From Pseudomonadota bacterium (GTDB lineage Bacteria > Pseudomonadota > Gammaproteobacteria > Burkholderiales > Burkholderiaceae_C), in NCBI GenBank assembly GCA_021847345.1, contig JAJZTW010000005.1, forward strand, positions 1-64,000: a stretch of 64,000 bases of DNA, written 5' to 3'. The position numbers and the translations under genes are program-made. Numbering within the stretch: the stretch's first letter is position 1; each line of letters starts with the position of its first letter. This document shows positions 44,212 to 54,143 of the stretch, piece after piece. The notes beneath the pieces are model-generated. The model was not told the DNA's origin. It did no database searches and saw only the letters and a list, made by a program, of their open reading frames with translations.

Positions 44212-44244
44212 CAAAAAAAGAGGCCGATCGGGTTCGATCGGCCT
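44212..44244 (-). terminator. Rho-independent terminator of the phasin gene
   Basis: Perfect 10-bp stem AGGCCGATCG/CGATCGGCCT with GGTT loop (44221-44244), flanked on the plus strand by AAAAAAAG, i.e. a T-run on the minus strand. It lies 100 bases after the phasin stop. The minus-strand orientation of the T-run assigns it to the phasin; it could also slow plus-strand transcription from the hydrolase. Confidence 0.85.
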
Positions 44245-44344
44245 GCAAGGGTACTTGGAAGTACCGAGGAGACAATCTGCACGGCCGTCTTCGCGGCCTG
44301 CTTCGCGCGGCGGATCCCGCGGGACCCGCCGGCAGGGGTGTTTC

Positions 44345-44908
44345 TCAGGCGGCGGCGCGCTTGGCGCGGCTGCTGGTGGTGTTCTGCGCGGCCTTCATCG
44401 CGGTGCTGGTCACCGTGTTGATGTTGGCCTCGACCACTTCGGCGGCCTGCTTGCTGGCCTTGTGCAGCGAGTCGTACGCGTTGTTGGCGGCGCTCATCGC
44501 GCTCTTGAGCATCGCCACGGCGGTCTCGGTGCCGGCCGGCGCGTTCTTGGTCGCGGTTTCCACCAGGGCCTGCACCTTGCGGTTGAAGTCGGTGGCGTTG
44601 GCTTCGACGGCCTTGGCCAGCTCGGCCTGGGTGCCCGACGCGATCTCGTACACGTGGTGCGAGTACGCCAGCATCTTCTCGGCCAGGGGTTGCGCCAGGT
44701 TCGGCTGCAGCGAGGTCAGCTCCTGCAGGTCCTTGACCGACAGCGCGGCGATCGTGGCCTCGGAGGTCTCGTGCATCGCGGTCTTCAGGGTCTGCAGGTT
44801 CAGTTCCACCAGACGCTCCAGCCCGTCGACAGCCTTGCCCTGCAGGGCGAACAGGGTTTCGAGTTGGGACTTTTGCGCGGCGATCAGTTGTTCGGGGGTC
44901 ATCATCAT
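44345..44908 (-). CDS. phaP: Phasin family protein (polyhydroxyalkanoate granule)
   Basis: 187 residues. It starts MMMTPEQLIAAQKSQLETLFALQGKAVDGLERLVELN, the standard Phasin_2 opening, followed by amphipathic helices LSVKDLQELTSLQPNLAQPLAEKMLAYSHHVYEIASGTQAELAKAVE and a Lys/Ala-rich tail (SSRAKRAAA). Phasins coat PHA granules and limit their size. AGGAG lies upstream; because of spacing the second or third Met (44905, 44902) may be the true start. It has its own promoter (45055-45082) and terminator, so it is a single-gene unit, presumably highly expressed when PHA is made. No phaC or phaR is in the window. Confidence 0.95.
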   Translation of the reverse strand: MMMTPEQLIAAQKSQLETLFALQGKAVDGLERLVELNLQTLKTAMHETSEATIAALSVKDLQELTSLQPNLAQPLAEKMLAYSHHVYEIASGTQAELAKAVEANATDFNRKVQALVETATKNAPAGTETAVAMLKSAMSAANNAYDSLHKASKQAAEVVEANINTVTSTAMKAAQNTTSSRAKRAAA

Positions 44909-45054
44909 CGGCTCCTGGTGGGTAGCGTTGCTCTCGGTTCGTCTGAGGCCGGAGGTGAGCCCAGCCTTGCTCGATTCTGAAATTTCAACAAGTCCGCCGC
45001 GTGACAACCGGGGCTTTTCGGGAGCCGGCTCGATTGGTGCAGCGCACAAAACGA

Positions 45055-45082
45055 ATTCTAGACCCTGCGGCCGAGCTGTCAA
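45055..45082 (-). promoter_or_regulatory. Strong sigma-70 promoter for the phasin gene
   Basis: On the minus strand: -35 TTGACA (45082-45077, perfect), 16-nt spacer, -10 TAGAAT (45060-45055, 5 of 6). Start of transcription is expected near 45048, giving a leader of about 140 bases. This is one of the best promoter matches in the window. Confidence 0.8.
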
Positions 45083-45099
45083 GGATTTTTTGATGCGAC

Positions 45100-45127
45100 G
45101 CAACAAATTTGTTGTTTCGCAAAAAAT
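45100..45127. promoter_or_regulatory. PhaR-like boxes and 14-bp palindrome upstream of the phasin promoter
   Basis: Two copies of the GCAnnAAAT-type core: GCAACAAAT at 45100-45108 and GCAAAAAAT at 45119-45127. Both fit the first nine positions of the GCAMMAAWTMMD motif reported for Ralstonia PhaR, as I recall it. The first lies in a perfect palindrome CAACAAATTTGTTG (45101-45114). Their position just upstream of the -35 suits a regulator of the phasin gene. The rest of 44909-45310 is leader sequence and shows no gene. Confidence 0.45.
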
Positions 45128-45310
45128 GTCCATCAAAACAATGACGTATAGTGGTTTCGCCGCGCCGTCATGACTACAGGGTGTCGCCGGATAGCGCTTT
45201 CACGTATCGTTTCGTGCCGATGTTGCGCGGCCTGGGTGCTGTGGCGCAGCAAGGATGCGACCGCGCTGCGCACAGCGCCGGCATGCGCCGCCGTCCTACA
45301 CTGCGGCTTC

Positions 45311-46018
45311 ATGTCAGAAGCCCCATCCCACCCCCTTGCCAGCGTCGTCGACGACGCGATCACTTCGCGGCGTTCGGTGCGCCGCTTCCTGCAGCGCCCG
45401 GTGCCACGCGAATGGATCGAGCAGATCCTGCGCGTGGCCTCGCGCGCGCCGTCGGGCAGCAACACGCAGCCCTGGCAGGTGCATGTGCTCACCGGCGCGG
45501 CGCGCGAACGCCTGTGCCGACGCCTGGTCGACGCCTACGACGATCCCGAACAGGCGGCGCGGCATACCGAGGAGTACGCCTACTACCCCAGGCACTGGCA
45601 GAGCCCTTATCTCGAGCGCCGCCGCAAGGTGGGGTGGGACCTCTACGGGCTGCTCGACATCGCCAAGGGCGACAAGCAGCGAATGCACGAGCAGCACCGG
45701 CGCAACCTGCTGTTCTTCGACGCGCCCGTCGGGCTGATGTTCAGCATCGACCGCGTGATGGAGCAGGGCAGCTGGCTCGACTACGGCATGTTCCTGCAGA
45801 ACATCATGGTGGCGGCTCGCGCGCGCGGGCTCGACACCTGCCCGCAGGCGGCGTTCACGCCGTTTCACCGCATCATCTCCGAGGAACTCGGGCTCGGGCC
45901 GCAGCAGCAGGTGGTGTGCGGAATGGCCCTGGGCTGGGGCGACCCGGAGGCGATCGAGAACAGCCTGCACACCGAGCGAGCCGAAGTGGAAGCCTTCACG
46001 AGGTTCCTCGACCGATGA
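45311..46018 (+). CDS. Nitroreductase family protein
   Basis: 235 residues of the FMN-dependent nitroreductase fold. It begins with the FMN-phosphate motif [24 protein letters not shown] and [17 protein letters not shown]; the later [16 protein letters not shown] segment and [12 protein letters not shown] close the FMN site. It reduces nitro groups or quinones with NAD(P)H; the native substrate is unknown. A -10-like TACACT ends eight bases before ATG 45311 and no ribosome site is seen, so it may be leaderless. Its TGA overlaps the pncB ATG by four bases, suggesting coupled expression. Confidence 0.9.
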   Translation: MSEAPSHPLASVVDDAITSRRSVRRFLQRPVPREWIEQILRVASRAPSGSNTQPWQVHVLTGAARERLCRRLVDAYDDPEQAARHTEEYAYYPRHWQSPYLERRRKVGWDLYGLLDIAKGDKQRMHEQHRRNLLFFDAPVGLMFSIDRVMEQGSWLDYGMFLQNIMVAARARGLDTCPQAAFTPFHRIISEELGLGPQQQVVCGMALGWGDPEAIENSLHTERAEVEAFTRFLDR

Positions 46019-47250
46019 TCATCGAGTCGCTGCTCGACACCGACCTGTACAAGTTCACGATGATGCAGGTGGTGCTGCATCAGTTCCCGGGCGCCGAAGT
46101 CGAGTACCGTTTTCGCTGTCGCACTCCGGGAATCGCGCTGGCGCCATTGCTGCCCCGCATCCACGCCGAACTCGATGCGCTGTGCGAGTTGCGTTTTCGC
46201 ACCGACGAGCTCGATTACCTGCGGGGGCTGCGATTCATCAAGAGCGACTTCGTCGACTTCCTGGAGTTGTTCCGGCTCAACCGGGCCCGCATCGATGCCC
46301 GTCCCGCGGACGACGCCGCGGCGCGTGCGCGCGGCGAGATCGACATCAGCATTCGCGGGCCGTGGCTGCACACCATCCTGTTCGAGGTCCCGGTGCTGGC
46401 CATCGTCGGCGAGGTCTGGGCGGCGCACGCGCATGCCGACGCCGATCAGCACGCGGCGATGGCACGCCTGGATGCCAAGATCGCGCAACTGCGCCAGCCG
46501 GGCCTGCAGGACTGCCGCATCGCCGACTACGGCACGCGCCGGCGCTATTCCAGGGACTGGCAGCGCCGCGTGCTCGAGCGACTGCGAGCCGGGCTCGGCG
46601 ATCAGCTCGCCGGCACCAGCAACGTCGCGCTGGCCCGCGAAATGGGCCTGGTGCCCCTGGGCACGATGGCGCACGAATACCTGCAGGCCTGCCAGTCGCT
46701 GGGCCCGCGCCTGCGCGACACGCAGGTGTTCGGCTTCGAGACCTGGGCGCGCGAGTACCGCGGGGACCTCGGGATCGCGCTGGCCGACGTCTACGGCCTG
46801 CAGGCCTTCCTGCGGGATTTCGACCTCTATTTCTGCAAGTTGTTCGACGGCGCGAGGCACGACTCCGGAGATCCCTTCGCGTGGGGCGAGCAGATGATCG
46901 CCCACTACGCTCGCCACCGGGTCGACCCGCGCGGCAAGACCCTGGTGTTCAGCGATGCGCTGACCGTCGACAAGGTCGTCGCGCTGTACCGTCGGTTCCA
47001 TGGCCGCGTCGGGCTGGCGTTCGGCATCGGCACCAACCTGATGCACGATCTCGGGCACGACGCGCCGCAGATGGTGATCAAGATGGTGCGCTGCAACGGC
47101 CAGCCGGTGGCCAAGGTCACCGACGAGCCCGGCAAGAACATGTGCGACGACCCCGCCTACCTGGCGTATCTGCGCGAGGTGTTCCAGATTCCCGCGCCGC
47201 CGCTCGAGACCGGCGGCGCGCCCGCCTCCTTTCCCGTTTCCCGCCCATGA
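46015..47250 (+). CDS. pncB: Nicotinate phosphoribosyltransferase
   Basis: 411 residues. It opens [33 protein letters not shown], the family hallmark. Middle motifs are [59 protein letters not shown] with the catalytic His region, [15 protein letters not shown] and [12 protein letters not shown]. It makes NaMN from nicotinate and PRPP, the salvage entry to NAD. Overlapping ATGA junctions on both sides (nitroreductase before, 2-hydroxyacid dehydrogenase after) give a three-gene coupled set in which two members use NAD(P). Confidence 0.96.
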   Translation: MIIESLLDTDLYKFTMMQVVLHQFPGAEVEYRFRCRTPGIALAPLLPRIHAELDALCELRFRTDELDYLRGLRFIKSDFVDFLELFRLNRARIDARPADDAAARARGEIDISIRGPWLHTILFEVPVLAIVGEVWAAHAHADADQHAAMARLDAKIAQLRQPGLQDCRIADYGTRRRYSRDWQRRVLERLRAGLGDQLAGTSNVALAREMGLVPLGTMAHEYLQACQSLGPRLRDTQVFGFETWAREYRGDLGIALADVYGLQAFLRDFDLYFCKLFDGARHDSGDPFAWGEQMIAHYARHRVDPRGKTLVFSDALTVDKVVALYRRFHGRVGLAFGIGTNLMHDLGHDAPQMVIKMVRCNGQPVAKVTDEPGKNMCDDPAYLAYLREVFQIPAPPLETGGAPASFPVSRP

Positions 47251-48248
47251 GCCCAGATCCCGTGCAACGACCCCGTGTGCTGGTGGCCCGCAGATTGTTC
47301 GACGACGTGCTCGAGCCGCTGCGCCAGGCCTTCGACGTGCAGTTCAATCCGCGCGACGACATCGCGTCCGCGGCCGAGCTGCGTACGCAGCTGGCCGACA
47401 AGGACGGCGTGCTGATCACCGCCAGCGAGCGCATCGACGCCGCGCTGCTCGAGGCCTGCCCGCGCCTGCGCGCGGTGGCCACCATGACCGTCGGCTTCGA
47501 CCACATCGATGTCGCCGCCTGCGCCGCGCGCGGCGTGGTGGTCACCCACGCGCCCGACGTGCTGACCGAGACCACGGCCGATTTCGGCATGGCCCTGCTG
47601 CTGGGCGCGGCACGCCAGCTGGGCGAATCCGAGCGCTACCTGCGCGCGGGCAGGTGGAAGAGCTGGAGTGCCGACCTGTTCGCCGGCAGCGACGTGCACG
47701 GCACCACGCTGGGCATCGTCGGCATGGGGCGCATCGGCCGCGCCATCGCGCGCCGGGCGGCGCTGGGCTTCGGCATGCGCGTGCTCTACCACAACCGCAA
47801 GCCGCTGGAGCCGGCGCAGGAGCGCGAGAGCTCGGCGTCCTGGCGCAGCCTCGACGAGCTGCTCGAGCAGAGCGACCACGTCATGCTCGCGCTGCCGTAC
47901 AGCGAATCCGCGCGGCATCTGATCGGTGCCGGACAGCTCGCGCGCATGCGCCGCGGCGCCACGCTGGTCAACATCGGGCGCGGCGGCCTGGTCGACGAGC
48001 CCGCGCTGGCCGCAGCGCTGCATTCCGGGCACCTGGGTGCCGCCGGACTCGATGTGTTCGAGGGCGAGCCGGTACCCAACCCGGTGCTGCTCGACGCCCC
48101 GCGCCTGCTGATCACGCCGCACATCGCCAGTGCGTCGCTGCCGACGCGCCGCGACATGGTGCGCGTGGCGATGGACAACCTGCTGGCGGTGCTGCGCGGC
48201 GGCGAGGCCTTGAATCCCGTGCCCGGCGCGCCGCGCGCCGCGCGCTGA
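47247..48248 (+). CDS. D-isomer-specific 2-hydroxyacid dehydrogenase (glyoxylate/hydroxypyruvate reductase type)
   Basis: 333 residues. Rossmann motif [30 protein letters not shown]. Catalytic residues are R ([12 protein letters not shown]), E ([10 protein letters not shown]) and H ([13 protein letters not shown]). The N-terminal substrate domain has [12 protein letters not shown]. The set fits GhrB-type reductases acting on glyoxylate, hydroxypyruvate or 2-ketogluconate. It starts in the pncB stop (ATGA overlap), and rmuC follows within 13 bases. The exact 2-keto acid cannot be assigned from sequence. Confidence 0.92.
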   Translation: MSPDPVQRPRVLVARRLFDDVLEPLRQAFDVQFNPRDDIASAAELRTQLADKDGVLITASERIDAALLEACPRLRAVATMTVGFDHIDVAACAARGVVVTHAPDVLTETTADFGMALLLGAARQLGESERYLRAGRWKSWSADLFAGSDVHGTTLGIVGMGRIGRAIARRAALGFGMRVLYHNRKPLEPAQERESSASWRSLDELLEQSDHVMLALPYSESARHLIGAGQLARMRRGATLVNIGRGGLVDEPALAAALHSGHLGAAGLDVFEGEPVPNPVLLDAPRLLITPHIASASLPTRRDMVRVAMDNLLAVLRGGEALNPVPGAPRAAR

Positions 48249-48260
48249 GCGGGCGCAGCC

Positions 48261-49691
48261 ATGAACCTGGATACCTTGCTGGTATCGTGCGCCGTGGCCC
48301 TGCTGGGGCTGGCGGTGCTGGTCGGCGCCGTGTTGCTGGCACGCCTGCGCGCGCTCGGCGAGCAGCAGCGCGGGCAGGCCGACATGCTGAGCCCGGCGCT
48401 CGAGCGACTCGAGCGCGAGCTGCGCGGCGCCGTGCAGGCCAGCGGGCAGGCTCTGCGCACCGAGCAGGCGGCGCAGCTGGCCCAGTTCCAGCAGATGCTG
48501 CTGAACCAGCAGGCCGAGGCCGCTCGCACCAGCAACAGCCAGCTCGACACCGTCGCGCAGCAACTGCAGAACCTGCAGAAGTCGGTGGCCGACACCCTGG
48601 TGCAGCAGGTCGCTTCGCTGAACCAGAGCAGCACGCAGGCTCTGCAGGCGCTGCAGCTGCAACTGGGCGAGCGCTTCGAGGCCTTGCGCGCCAGCACCGA
48701 CCAGCGTCATGCCGAGATGCGCGCCACGGTCGAGCAGCGCCTGCGCGAGTTGCAGAGCGACAACGAGAAAAAGCTCGAGCAGATGCGCGTGACGGTCGAC
48801 GAGAAGCTGCACGCCACGCTGGAACAGCGCCTGGGGGAGAGTTTCCGGCAGGTCGCCGAGCGCCTGGAACTGGTGCACAGTGGTCTGGGCGAGATGCGCA
48901 ACCTGGCGCAGGGAGTCGGAGACCTCAAGCGCGTGTTTTCCAACGTCAAGTCGCGCGGACTGTTCGGCGAGATCCAGCTCGCCGCGCTGATCGACCAGGT
49001 GTTCACCCCCGAGCAGTATGGCGTGAACGTGGAGACGGTGCCCGGCAGCGGCGCCCGCGTGGAATACGCCGTGCGCCTGCCGGGAGACGGCGACACGGGG
49101 CTGTGGCTGCCCATCGACGCCAAGTTCCCGCGCGAGGACTACGAGCGCCTGCTGGAGGCGCAGGACAGCGCCGACAAGGCCGCTGCCGAGGCAGCTGCCA
49201 AGGCGCTCGAGCAGCGCCTGCGCGACGAGGCCCGCTCGATTCGCACCAAGTACGTGGCCGCGCCGCACACCACGGATTTCGCCATCCTGTTCCTGCCGAC
49301 CGAAGGGTTGTACGCCGAGGCGCTGCGCCGCCCGGGGCTGGTGGAGGCGCTGCAGCGCGAGCAGCGCGTGATGCTGGCCGGCCCCACCACGCTGCTGGCC
49401 TTGCTCAACAGCCTGCAGATGGGCTTTCGAACCCTGGCGCTGCAACAACGCTCCACCGAGGTGTGGAAGGTGCTGGGGGCGGTGAAGACGGAGTTCGGCA
49501 AGTTCGGCGAGGTGCTGGCCAAGGTGCGCAAGAAGCTCGACGAGGCCGGCAGCACGCTGGGCGCCGCGGAGACCCGCACGCGGGTCATGGGCCGGCAGCT
49601 CAAGGCCGTCGAGGAACTGCCGGTGGAACAGAGCCGCTCCGTGCTCGGTTTGCCCCCGATCAACCCCGGGGACGAGGAGGCGGAGCTATAA
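48261..49691 (+). CDS. rmuC: DNA recombination protein RmuC
   Basis: 476 residues. One N-terminal membrane helix (residues 5-28) is followed by a long coiled coil to about residue 215 with many Gln/Glu/Leu heptads (LGERFEALRASTDQRHAEMRATVEQR). The RmuC domain follows: RGLFGEIQLAALIDQVFTPEQYGVNVETVPGSGARVEYAVRLPG, WLPIDAKFPREDYERL, TTDFAILFLPTEGLYAEAL and GPTTLLALLNSLQMGFRTLALQQ. It belongs to a PD-(D/E)XK nuclease-like family that limits DNA inversions in E. coli. A 6-bp hairpin (49724-49741) lies in the gap before nrdJ. Confidence 0.95.
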   Translation: MNLDTLLVSCAVALLGLAVLVGAVLLARLRALGEQQRGQADMLSPALERLERELRGAVQASGQALRTEQAAQLAQFQQMLLNQQAEAARTSNSQLDTVAQQLQNLQKSVADTLVQQVASLNQSSTQALQALQLQLGERFEALRASTDQRHAEMRATVEQRLRELQSDNEKKLEQMRVTVDEKLHATLEQRLGESFRQVAERLELVHSGLGEMRNLAQGVGDLKRVFSNVKSRGLFGEIQLAALIDQVFTPEQYGVNVETVPGSGARVEYAVRLPGDGDTGLWLPIDAKFPREDYERLLEAQDSADKAAAEAAAKALEQRLRDEARSIRTKYVAAPHTTDFAILFLPTEGLYAEALRRPGLVEALQREQRVMLAGPTTLLALLNSLQMGFRTLALQQRSTEVWKVLGAVKTEFGKFGEVLAKVRKKLDEAGSTLGAAETRTRVMGRQLKAVEELPVEQSRSVLGLPPINPGDEEAEL

Positions 49692-49772
49692 AGGGAGTCA
49701 GGGACGGCCGACCGCCGGGGGTGACGGGCGTGCCTGCCCGTTCCACGTTCGCCCCCGACACAGGAGCCCCGC

Positions 49773-52202
49773 ATGCAGGCGCAAGACATCAGCCTGGACG
49801 TCCTGGCGGAAAAATACGCCAAGAACGGTGAACGCAACGCCGACGACATCCAGCAGCGCGTGGCGCGTGCGCTTGCCGCGGTGGAACCCGACGCTGCCGC
49901 CGCGCAGGCGCGCTTCCTGCAGGCCATGCAACGCGGCTTCATTCCCGCCGGGCGCATCATGTCGGCCGCCGGCAGCGGCATCCAGGCCACCCTGATCAAC
50001 TGCTTCGTGCAGCCGGTGGGCGACTCGGTGTCCGAGGATGAGGACGCCAAGCCCGGCATCTACCGCGCGCTTGCCGAGGCCGCCGAGACCATGCGCCGGG
50101 GCGGGGGCGTGGGCTACGACTTCAGCCGCATCCGTCCGTCGGGCGCGCTGGTGGGGGCCACGCGCAGCCGTGCCAGCGGGCCGCTGTCGTTCATGCGCGT
50201 GTTCGACGCATCGTGCCAGACGGTGGAATCGGCCGGCTCGCGCCGCGGCGCCCAGATGGGCGTGCTGCGAATCGACCACCCGGACATCGAAGCCTTCATC
50301 CACGCCAAGGACGGCGGCGCATTCCGCAATTTCAATCTGTCGGTGGGAGTCAGCGACGCCTTCATGCACGCCGTGCGCGACGATGCCGAGATCGACCTCG
50401 TGCACAAGGCGCGCCCCGGCGACGAGCAGCTCGCCCAGGGCGCGCGCCAGCGCGACGACGGGCTGTGGGCCTACCGGCGGGTGCGCGCGCGTTCGCTGTG
50501 GGAGCAGATCATGCACTGCACCTACGACCACGCCGAGCCGGGGATCCTGTTCCTCGACGCCGCCAACCGCGACAACAACCTGCACTATTGCGAGGTGTTC
50601 GAGGCCACCAACCCCTGTGCCGAGGAGTTCCTGCCCGACTACGGCTGCTGCTGCCTGGGCTCGCTGGACCTGACACGCTTTGTTCTCGATCCCTTCGAGC
50701 CGGGCGCCCGCTTCGACATGGCCGCGCTGCGCGAGACCGCGCAGACGGCCGTGCGCATGCTCGACAACGTGCTCGACATCACCTACTGGCCGCTGCCCCA
50801 GCAGGCGTCCGAGGCGCGCGACAAGCGCCGTGTCGGGCTGGGCTTTCTCGGCCTCGGCGACGCCTGCATCGAGCTCGGGCTGCGCTACGACAGCCCCGCC
50901 GCCCGCGCCTTCGCCGCCGAGATGGCGCGCAACCTGCGCGACGCCGCGTACGAGGCCTCGGTCGAGCTGGCCAGGGAAAGGGGCGCGTTCCCGCTGTTCG
51001 ACGCCGACAAGTACCTCGCGGGCGGCTTCGCCAGCCGCCTTCCGCAGGAACTGCGCGAGCGCATCCGGCGCCACGGGCTGCGCAACTCCCATCTGCTGGC
51101 GGTGGCCCCCACCGGCACCATCAGCCTGGCCTTCGCCGACAACGCGAGCAACGGCATCGAGCCGGCGTTTTCGTGGACCTACACGCGCAGGAAGCGCATG
51201 CCCGACGACACCATGCGCGAGTACGAGGTGGCCGACCACGCCTGGCGCCTGTGGCGCCAGCGCGGCGGCGACACCGAACGCCTGCCGTCGAGCTTCGTCA
51301 CCGCGCTGGAAATGCCCGCGCGCGAGCACATGCAGATGCTCGCCGCGGTGCAGCCCTTCGTCGACACCGGAATTTCCAAGACCGTCAACGTCGCCGAGGA
51401 CTATCCCTTCGAGGAGTTCCAGGACCTGTACCTGGAAGCCTGGCAGGCCGGCCTCAAGGGCCTGGCCACCTACCGCCCCAACACGGTGCTGGGAGCGGTG
51501 CTGCAGGCCGCGGCGCCGGCCGCCGCGCCGGAGTCGGCCCCGGCGGCGGTCGATGTCGATCCGCTCACCCGGCGCATCGACGGCCGCCCCAGCGGCGACC
51601 TGCAGGCGGTGACCAGCAAGGTCAGCTACATGACCGCCGAAGGGGCCAAGACCGTATACCTTTCCATCTCCTTCGCCGAGGTCGAGGGCCTGCACGACGG
51701 CCGGCCCGTGCGCATCGAGCGTCCGATCGAGTTCTTCATGCCCGCCGGCCAGCGCGACGAAGGCCAGCAGTGGATCGCCTCCAACATGCGCCTGCTGTCT
51801 CTGGTCGCGCGCTCGGGTGGCTCGGTGGCCAAGTCGCTGCTCAACATGCGCGAAGTGGTGTGGGACAAGGGACCGGTGCGCTGCGGCGAGCTGATCAAGT
51901 CCGACGGAAGCCGCGCGCCACGTTTCCACCAGTCCGAGGTCGCCGCGATCGCCTTCGCGTTGCAGGAAATGCTCAAGCGCCGCGGCTTCCTTCGCGACGA
52001 CGGGCGCGAACAGCCGCTGGCGGCGCTGGTGCAGCGCCAGCCGCAGCCGCAGGCGCTGCACATCGACCTCGACAAGGCCGACGCGCTGCCGCCGCTGCTG
52101 GCCGGCGCGCGCACCTGCCCCGAGTGCGGCGGCCCCTACCTGCGCCGGGTCGACGGCTGCGACCGCTGCGACAACTGCGGGTACATCGGCAGTTGCGGGT
52201 AG
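49773..52202 (+). CDS. nrdJ: Adenosylcobalamin-dependent (class II) ribonucleoside-diphosphate reductase
   Basis: 809 residues with CAGGAG before ATG. The first redox cysteine is C77 in ATLINCFVQPVGDSV. The catalytic barrel contains GGGVGYDFSRIRPSGA, the NPCAE motif in EATNPCAEEFLPDYGCCCLGSLDL, and APTGTISLAFADNASNGIEPAFSW. A C-terminal zinc-type tail from C782 has CPEC, CDRC and CGYIGSCG. It lacks an N-terminal ATP-cone. It reduces NDPs using B12, independently of oxygen. No cobalamin riboswitch or cobalamin gene is visible upstream. Transcribed after rmuC with 81 bases between. Confidence 0.95.
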   Translation: MQAQDISLDVLAEKYAKNGERNADDIQQRVARALAAVEPDAAAAQARFLQAMQRGFIPAGRIMSAAGSGIQATLINCFVQPVGDSVSEDEDAKPGIYRALAEAAETMRRGGGVGYDFSRIRPSGALVGATRSRASGPLSFMRVFDASCQTVESAGSRRGAQMGVLRIDHPDIEAFIHAKDGGAFRNFNLSVGVSDAFMHAVRDDAEIDLVHKARPGDEQLAQGARQRDDGLWAYRRVRARSLWEQIMHCTYDHAEPGILFLDAANRDNNLHYCEVFEATNPCAEEFLPDYGCCCLGSLDLTRFVLDPFEPGARFDMAALRETAQTAVRMLDNVLDITYWPLPQQASEARDKRRVGLGFLGLGDACIELGLRYDSPAARAFAAEMARNLRDAAYEASVELARERGAFPLFDADKYLAGGFASRLPQELRERIRRHGLRNSHLLAVAPTGTISLAFADNASNGIEPAFSWTYTRRKRMPDDTMREYEVADHAWRLWRQRGGDTERLPSSFVTALEMPAREHMQMLAAVQPFVDTGISKTVNVAEDYPFEEFQDLYLEAWQAGLKGLATYRPNTVLGAVLQAAAPAAAPESAPAAVDVDPLTRRIDGRPSGDLQAVTSKVSYMTAEGAKTVYLSISFAEVEGLHDGRPVRIERPIEFFMPAGQRDEGQQWIASNMRLLSLVARSGGSVAKSLLNMREVVWDKGPVRCGELIKSDGSRAPRFHQSEVAAIAFALQEMLKRRGFLRDDGREQPLAALVQRQPQPQALHIDLDKADALPPLLAGARTCPECGGPYLRRVDGCDRCDNCGYIGSCG

Positions 52203-52442
52203 GAGCCTGGGCGGCAGAGGGAGCCGTCGCGAAATCCGCCAGGGGCGAGCAGGCGCGCGACGCCGCGTGAGCAGGGCAGCAGGCGCGGCTGAACAAGCCG
52301 TGATGCAGCCGCGCGCCGTTGCCCCGAAGGCACCGCGGGGCTTGCAGGGCTGGGTACCATTGTCCGTCCATCAGGCGTACGGCAACGGCGCCGCCTGGAC
52401 GCCCGCTGTCGGGCATCCATATCCGCGGGAGAGTTGTGCATC

Positions 52443-53042
52443 ATGAACAGCAGGAACAAGCTATCGGCGCTGCTCGCGCTCGGTCTCATCGGCGGCGCGC
52501 TCGGCTTGCAGCCCGTTCACGCGGCCGATGCCGCGAAGGTCCGCAGCGGGGCCCAGCGGGCCATGGCAGCGACAGGCTTCACGCTGGGCAAGGCGGGGCC
52601 GCTGATCGTCGCCTTCGAGGACCCCAACTGCAGTTTCTGCGACCACCTCACTCAGGAGGCCGCGCCGTTGATCGCCGCCGGCAAGCTGCGCATGCGCATC
52701 GTTCCTGTGGCGTTCCTGAAGCCCGACAGCGAAGCCCGGGCTGCGGCGATCCTGCAGTCGCCCGATCCTGCCGCGGCGTGGGAGCAGAACATGCGCGGCT
52801 TCGACCACCGCAAGGAAGAGGGCGCCTACCCGGGGACGCAGCCCAGTTTCACGTCGGACCGGGGCTTGCGAGCCAACCTGGCGCTGCTGCAGGATCTGGG
52901 CAACGTCGCCACGCCGACCCTGCTGGTCTGCGAGAAGGGCGCCTCCCAGCCCGCGCTGATGCAGGGCGTCCCGAAGGGGCGGCTGGCCACGCTGGTCAGC
53001 GGGGCCGGCTCGGTCACGCCTTCGGGCGACTGCAGGCCCTGA
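52443..53042 (+). CDS. Periplasmic thioredoxin-fold protein (DsbG/DsbC-like)
   Basis: 199 residues. A signal peptide (residues 1-28, ending HAADA) is followed by a thioredoxin fold with the redox motif CSFC (C63/C66) in EDPNCSFCDHL, the DsbC-family position, and a cis-Pro segment VATPTLLVCEKG. There is no N-terminal DsbC dimerisation domain (only about 20 residues before the fold), so it is shorter than DsbC/DsbG. ATG 52443 is used since GGGAGAG lies upstream. It probably acts in disulfide isomerisation or reduction; substrates are unknown. It abuts the convergent reductase gene with no gap. Confidence 0.85.
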   Translation: MNSRNKLSALLALGLIGGALGLQPVHAADAAKVRSGAQRAMAATGFTLGKAGPLIVAFEDPNCSFCDHLTQEAAPLIAAGKLRMRIVPVAFLKPDSEARAAAILQSPDPAAAWEQNMRGFDHRKEEGAYPGTQPSFTSDRGLRANLALLQDLGNVATPTLLVCEKGASQPALMQGVPKGRLATLVSGAGSVTPSGDCRP

Positions 53043-54143
53043 TCAGTCGAACACCGGGGTTTCCACGCCCAGCACCTTGTGCAGCTTGGGGCTGGTGGTG
53101 GTGTACTGAAGGTGCACCTTTTTTTGCGGGAACAGGTAATCGGCCGCACCGAACGCCGCCAGCGCGGCTTCATGGAAGCCCGAGAGAATGAGCTTCTTCT
53201 TGCCCGGGTAGGTGTTGATGTCGCCCACCGCGAAGATTCCCGGTTCGCTGGTCTGGAACTTCTCGGTGTCCACCACCAGCTGCTTGCGCTCCAGCGCCAG
53301 GCCCCATTCGGCGATGGGGCCCAGCTTGGGGCTGAGCCCGAAGAACACCAGCAGCATGTCCAGCGGAAGGCGCCGGGTCACGCCGTCGGCGCCGACCACC
53401 TTGACCTCGGCCAGGCGGCCGTCGCGGCTTTCGCAGCCGCTGATCTGGCCGATCAGGAACTGCATTTCGTACTGTTCGCACAGCGCGTGCATACGCGCCA
53501 CCGAGGCCGGCGCGGCACGGAAGCCGTCTCGCCGATGCAGCAGCGTGACGCTCTCGGCCCGGTGTTCACCACTGGTGGCGAAATGCAGCGCCCAGTCCAG
53601 CGCCGAGTCGCCGCCGCCGACCACGACCAGGTTTCGCCCCTTGAACAGGTTCGGGTCCTTGACCCGATAGAACACCTGAGAGCCCTCGAAGGCCTCGATG
53701 CCCTCGGCCTTCAGCGTGCGCGGCTGGAAGCTGCCGACGCCGGCGGCGATGAACAGGGTCCTGGTCAGGAACACGGTGCCCCGGGACGTGCGCACCAGCA
53801 GGCGCGCATCGGCCTGGCGCTGCACCTCGACCACGTCCTGGCCCAGGTGGAAGGTGGGCTGGAAGGGCTCGATCTGCTTGAGCAGGTTGTCGGTGAGCTC
53901 CTTGCCGGTGCACACCGGCAAGGCTGGAATGTCGTAGATCGGCTTGTCCGGGTACAGCTCGATGCATTGCCCGCCCGGGTGGGCAAGGCTGTCCACGACA
54001 TGCGCGCGGATGTCCAGCAGTCCCAGCTCGAACACCTGGAACAGGCCCACCGGGCCGGCGCCGACGATCACGGCATCGGTTTCGATCGGTGGCTCATGCT
54101 GGCTGGCGGCTTCGGGGATGGCGGGGTGCAGGTGCGGGTCCAT
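53043..54143 (-). CDS. Ferredoxin/flavodoxin-NADP reductase, thioredoxin-reductase-like type
   Basis: 366 residues from ATG 54143. FAD motif [19 protein letters not shown], then [20 protein letters not shown], the hallmark of TrxB-like ferredoxin-NADP reductases. A second nucleotide motif is [15 protein letters not shown], and a closing FAD motif is [29 protein letters not shown]. Unlike thioredoxin reductase it has no CxxC redox motif in the NADP domain. It transfers electrons from NADPH to ferredoxin or flavodoxin. Rubredoxin elsewhere in the window is a possible but unproved partner. Confidence 0.92.
   Translation of the reverse strand: MDPHLHPAIPEAASQHEPPIETDAVIVGAGPVGLFQVFELGLLDIRAHVVDSLAHPGGQCIELYPDKPIYDIPALPVCTGKELTDNLLKQIEPFQPTFHLGQDVVEVQRQADARLLVRTSRGTVFLTRTLFIAAGVGSFQPRTLKAEGIEAFEGSQVFYRVKDPNLFKGRNLVVVGGGDSALDWALHFATSGEHRAESVTLLHRRDGFRAAPASVARMHALCEQYEMQFLIGQISGCESRDGRLAEVKVVGADGVTRRLPLDMLLVFFGLSPKLGPIAEWGLALERKQLVVDTEKFQTSEPGIFAVGDINTYPGKKKLILSGFHEAALAAFGAADYLFPQKKVHLQYTTTSPKLHKVLGVETPVFD

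Noticed and set aside
53040-53045. TGATCA at the join of two convergent genes, looked at as a possible site
   Set aside because: It is simply two abutting stop codons (TGA and TCA).
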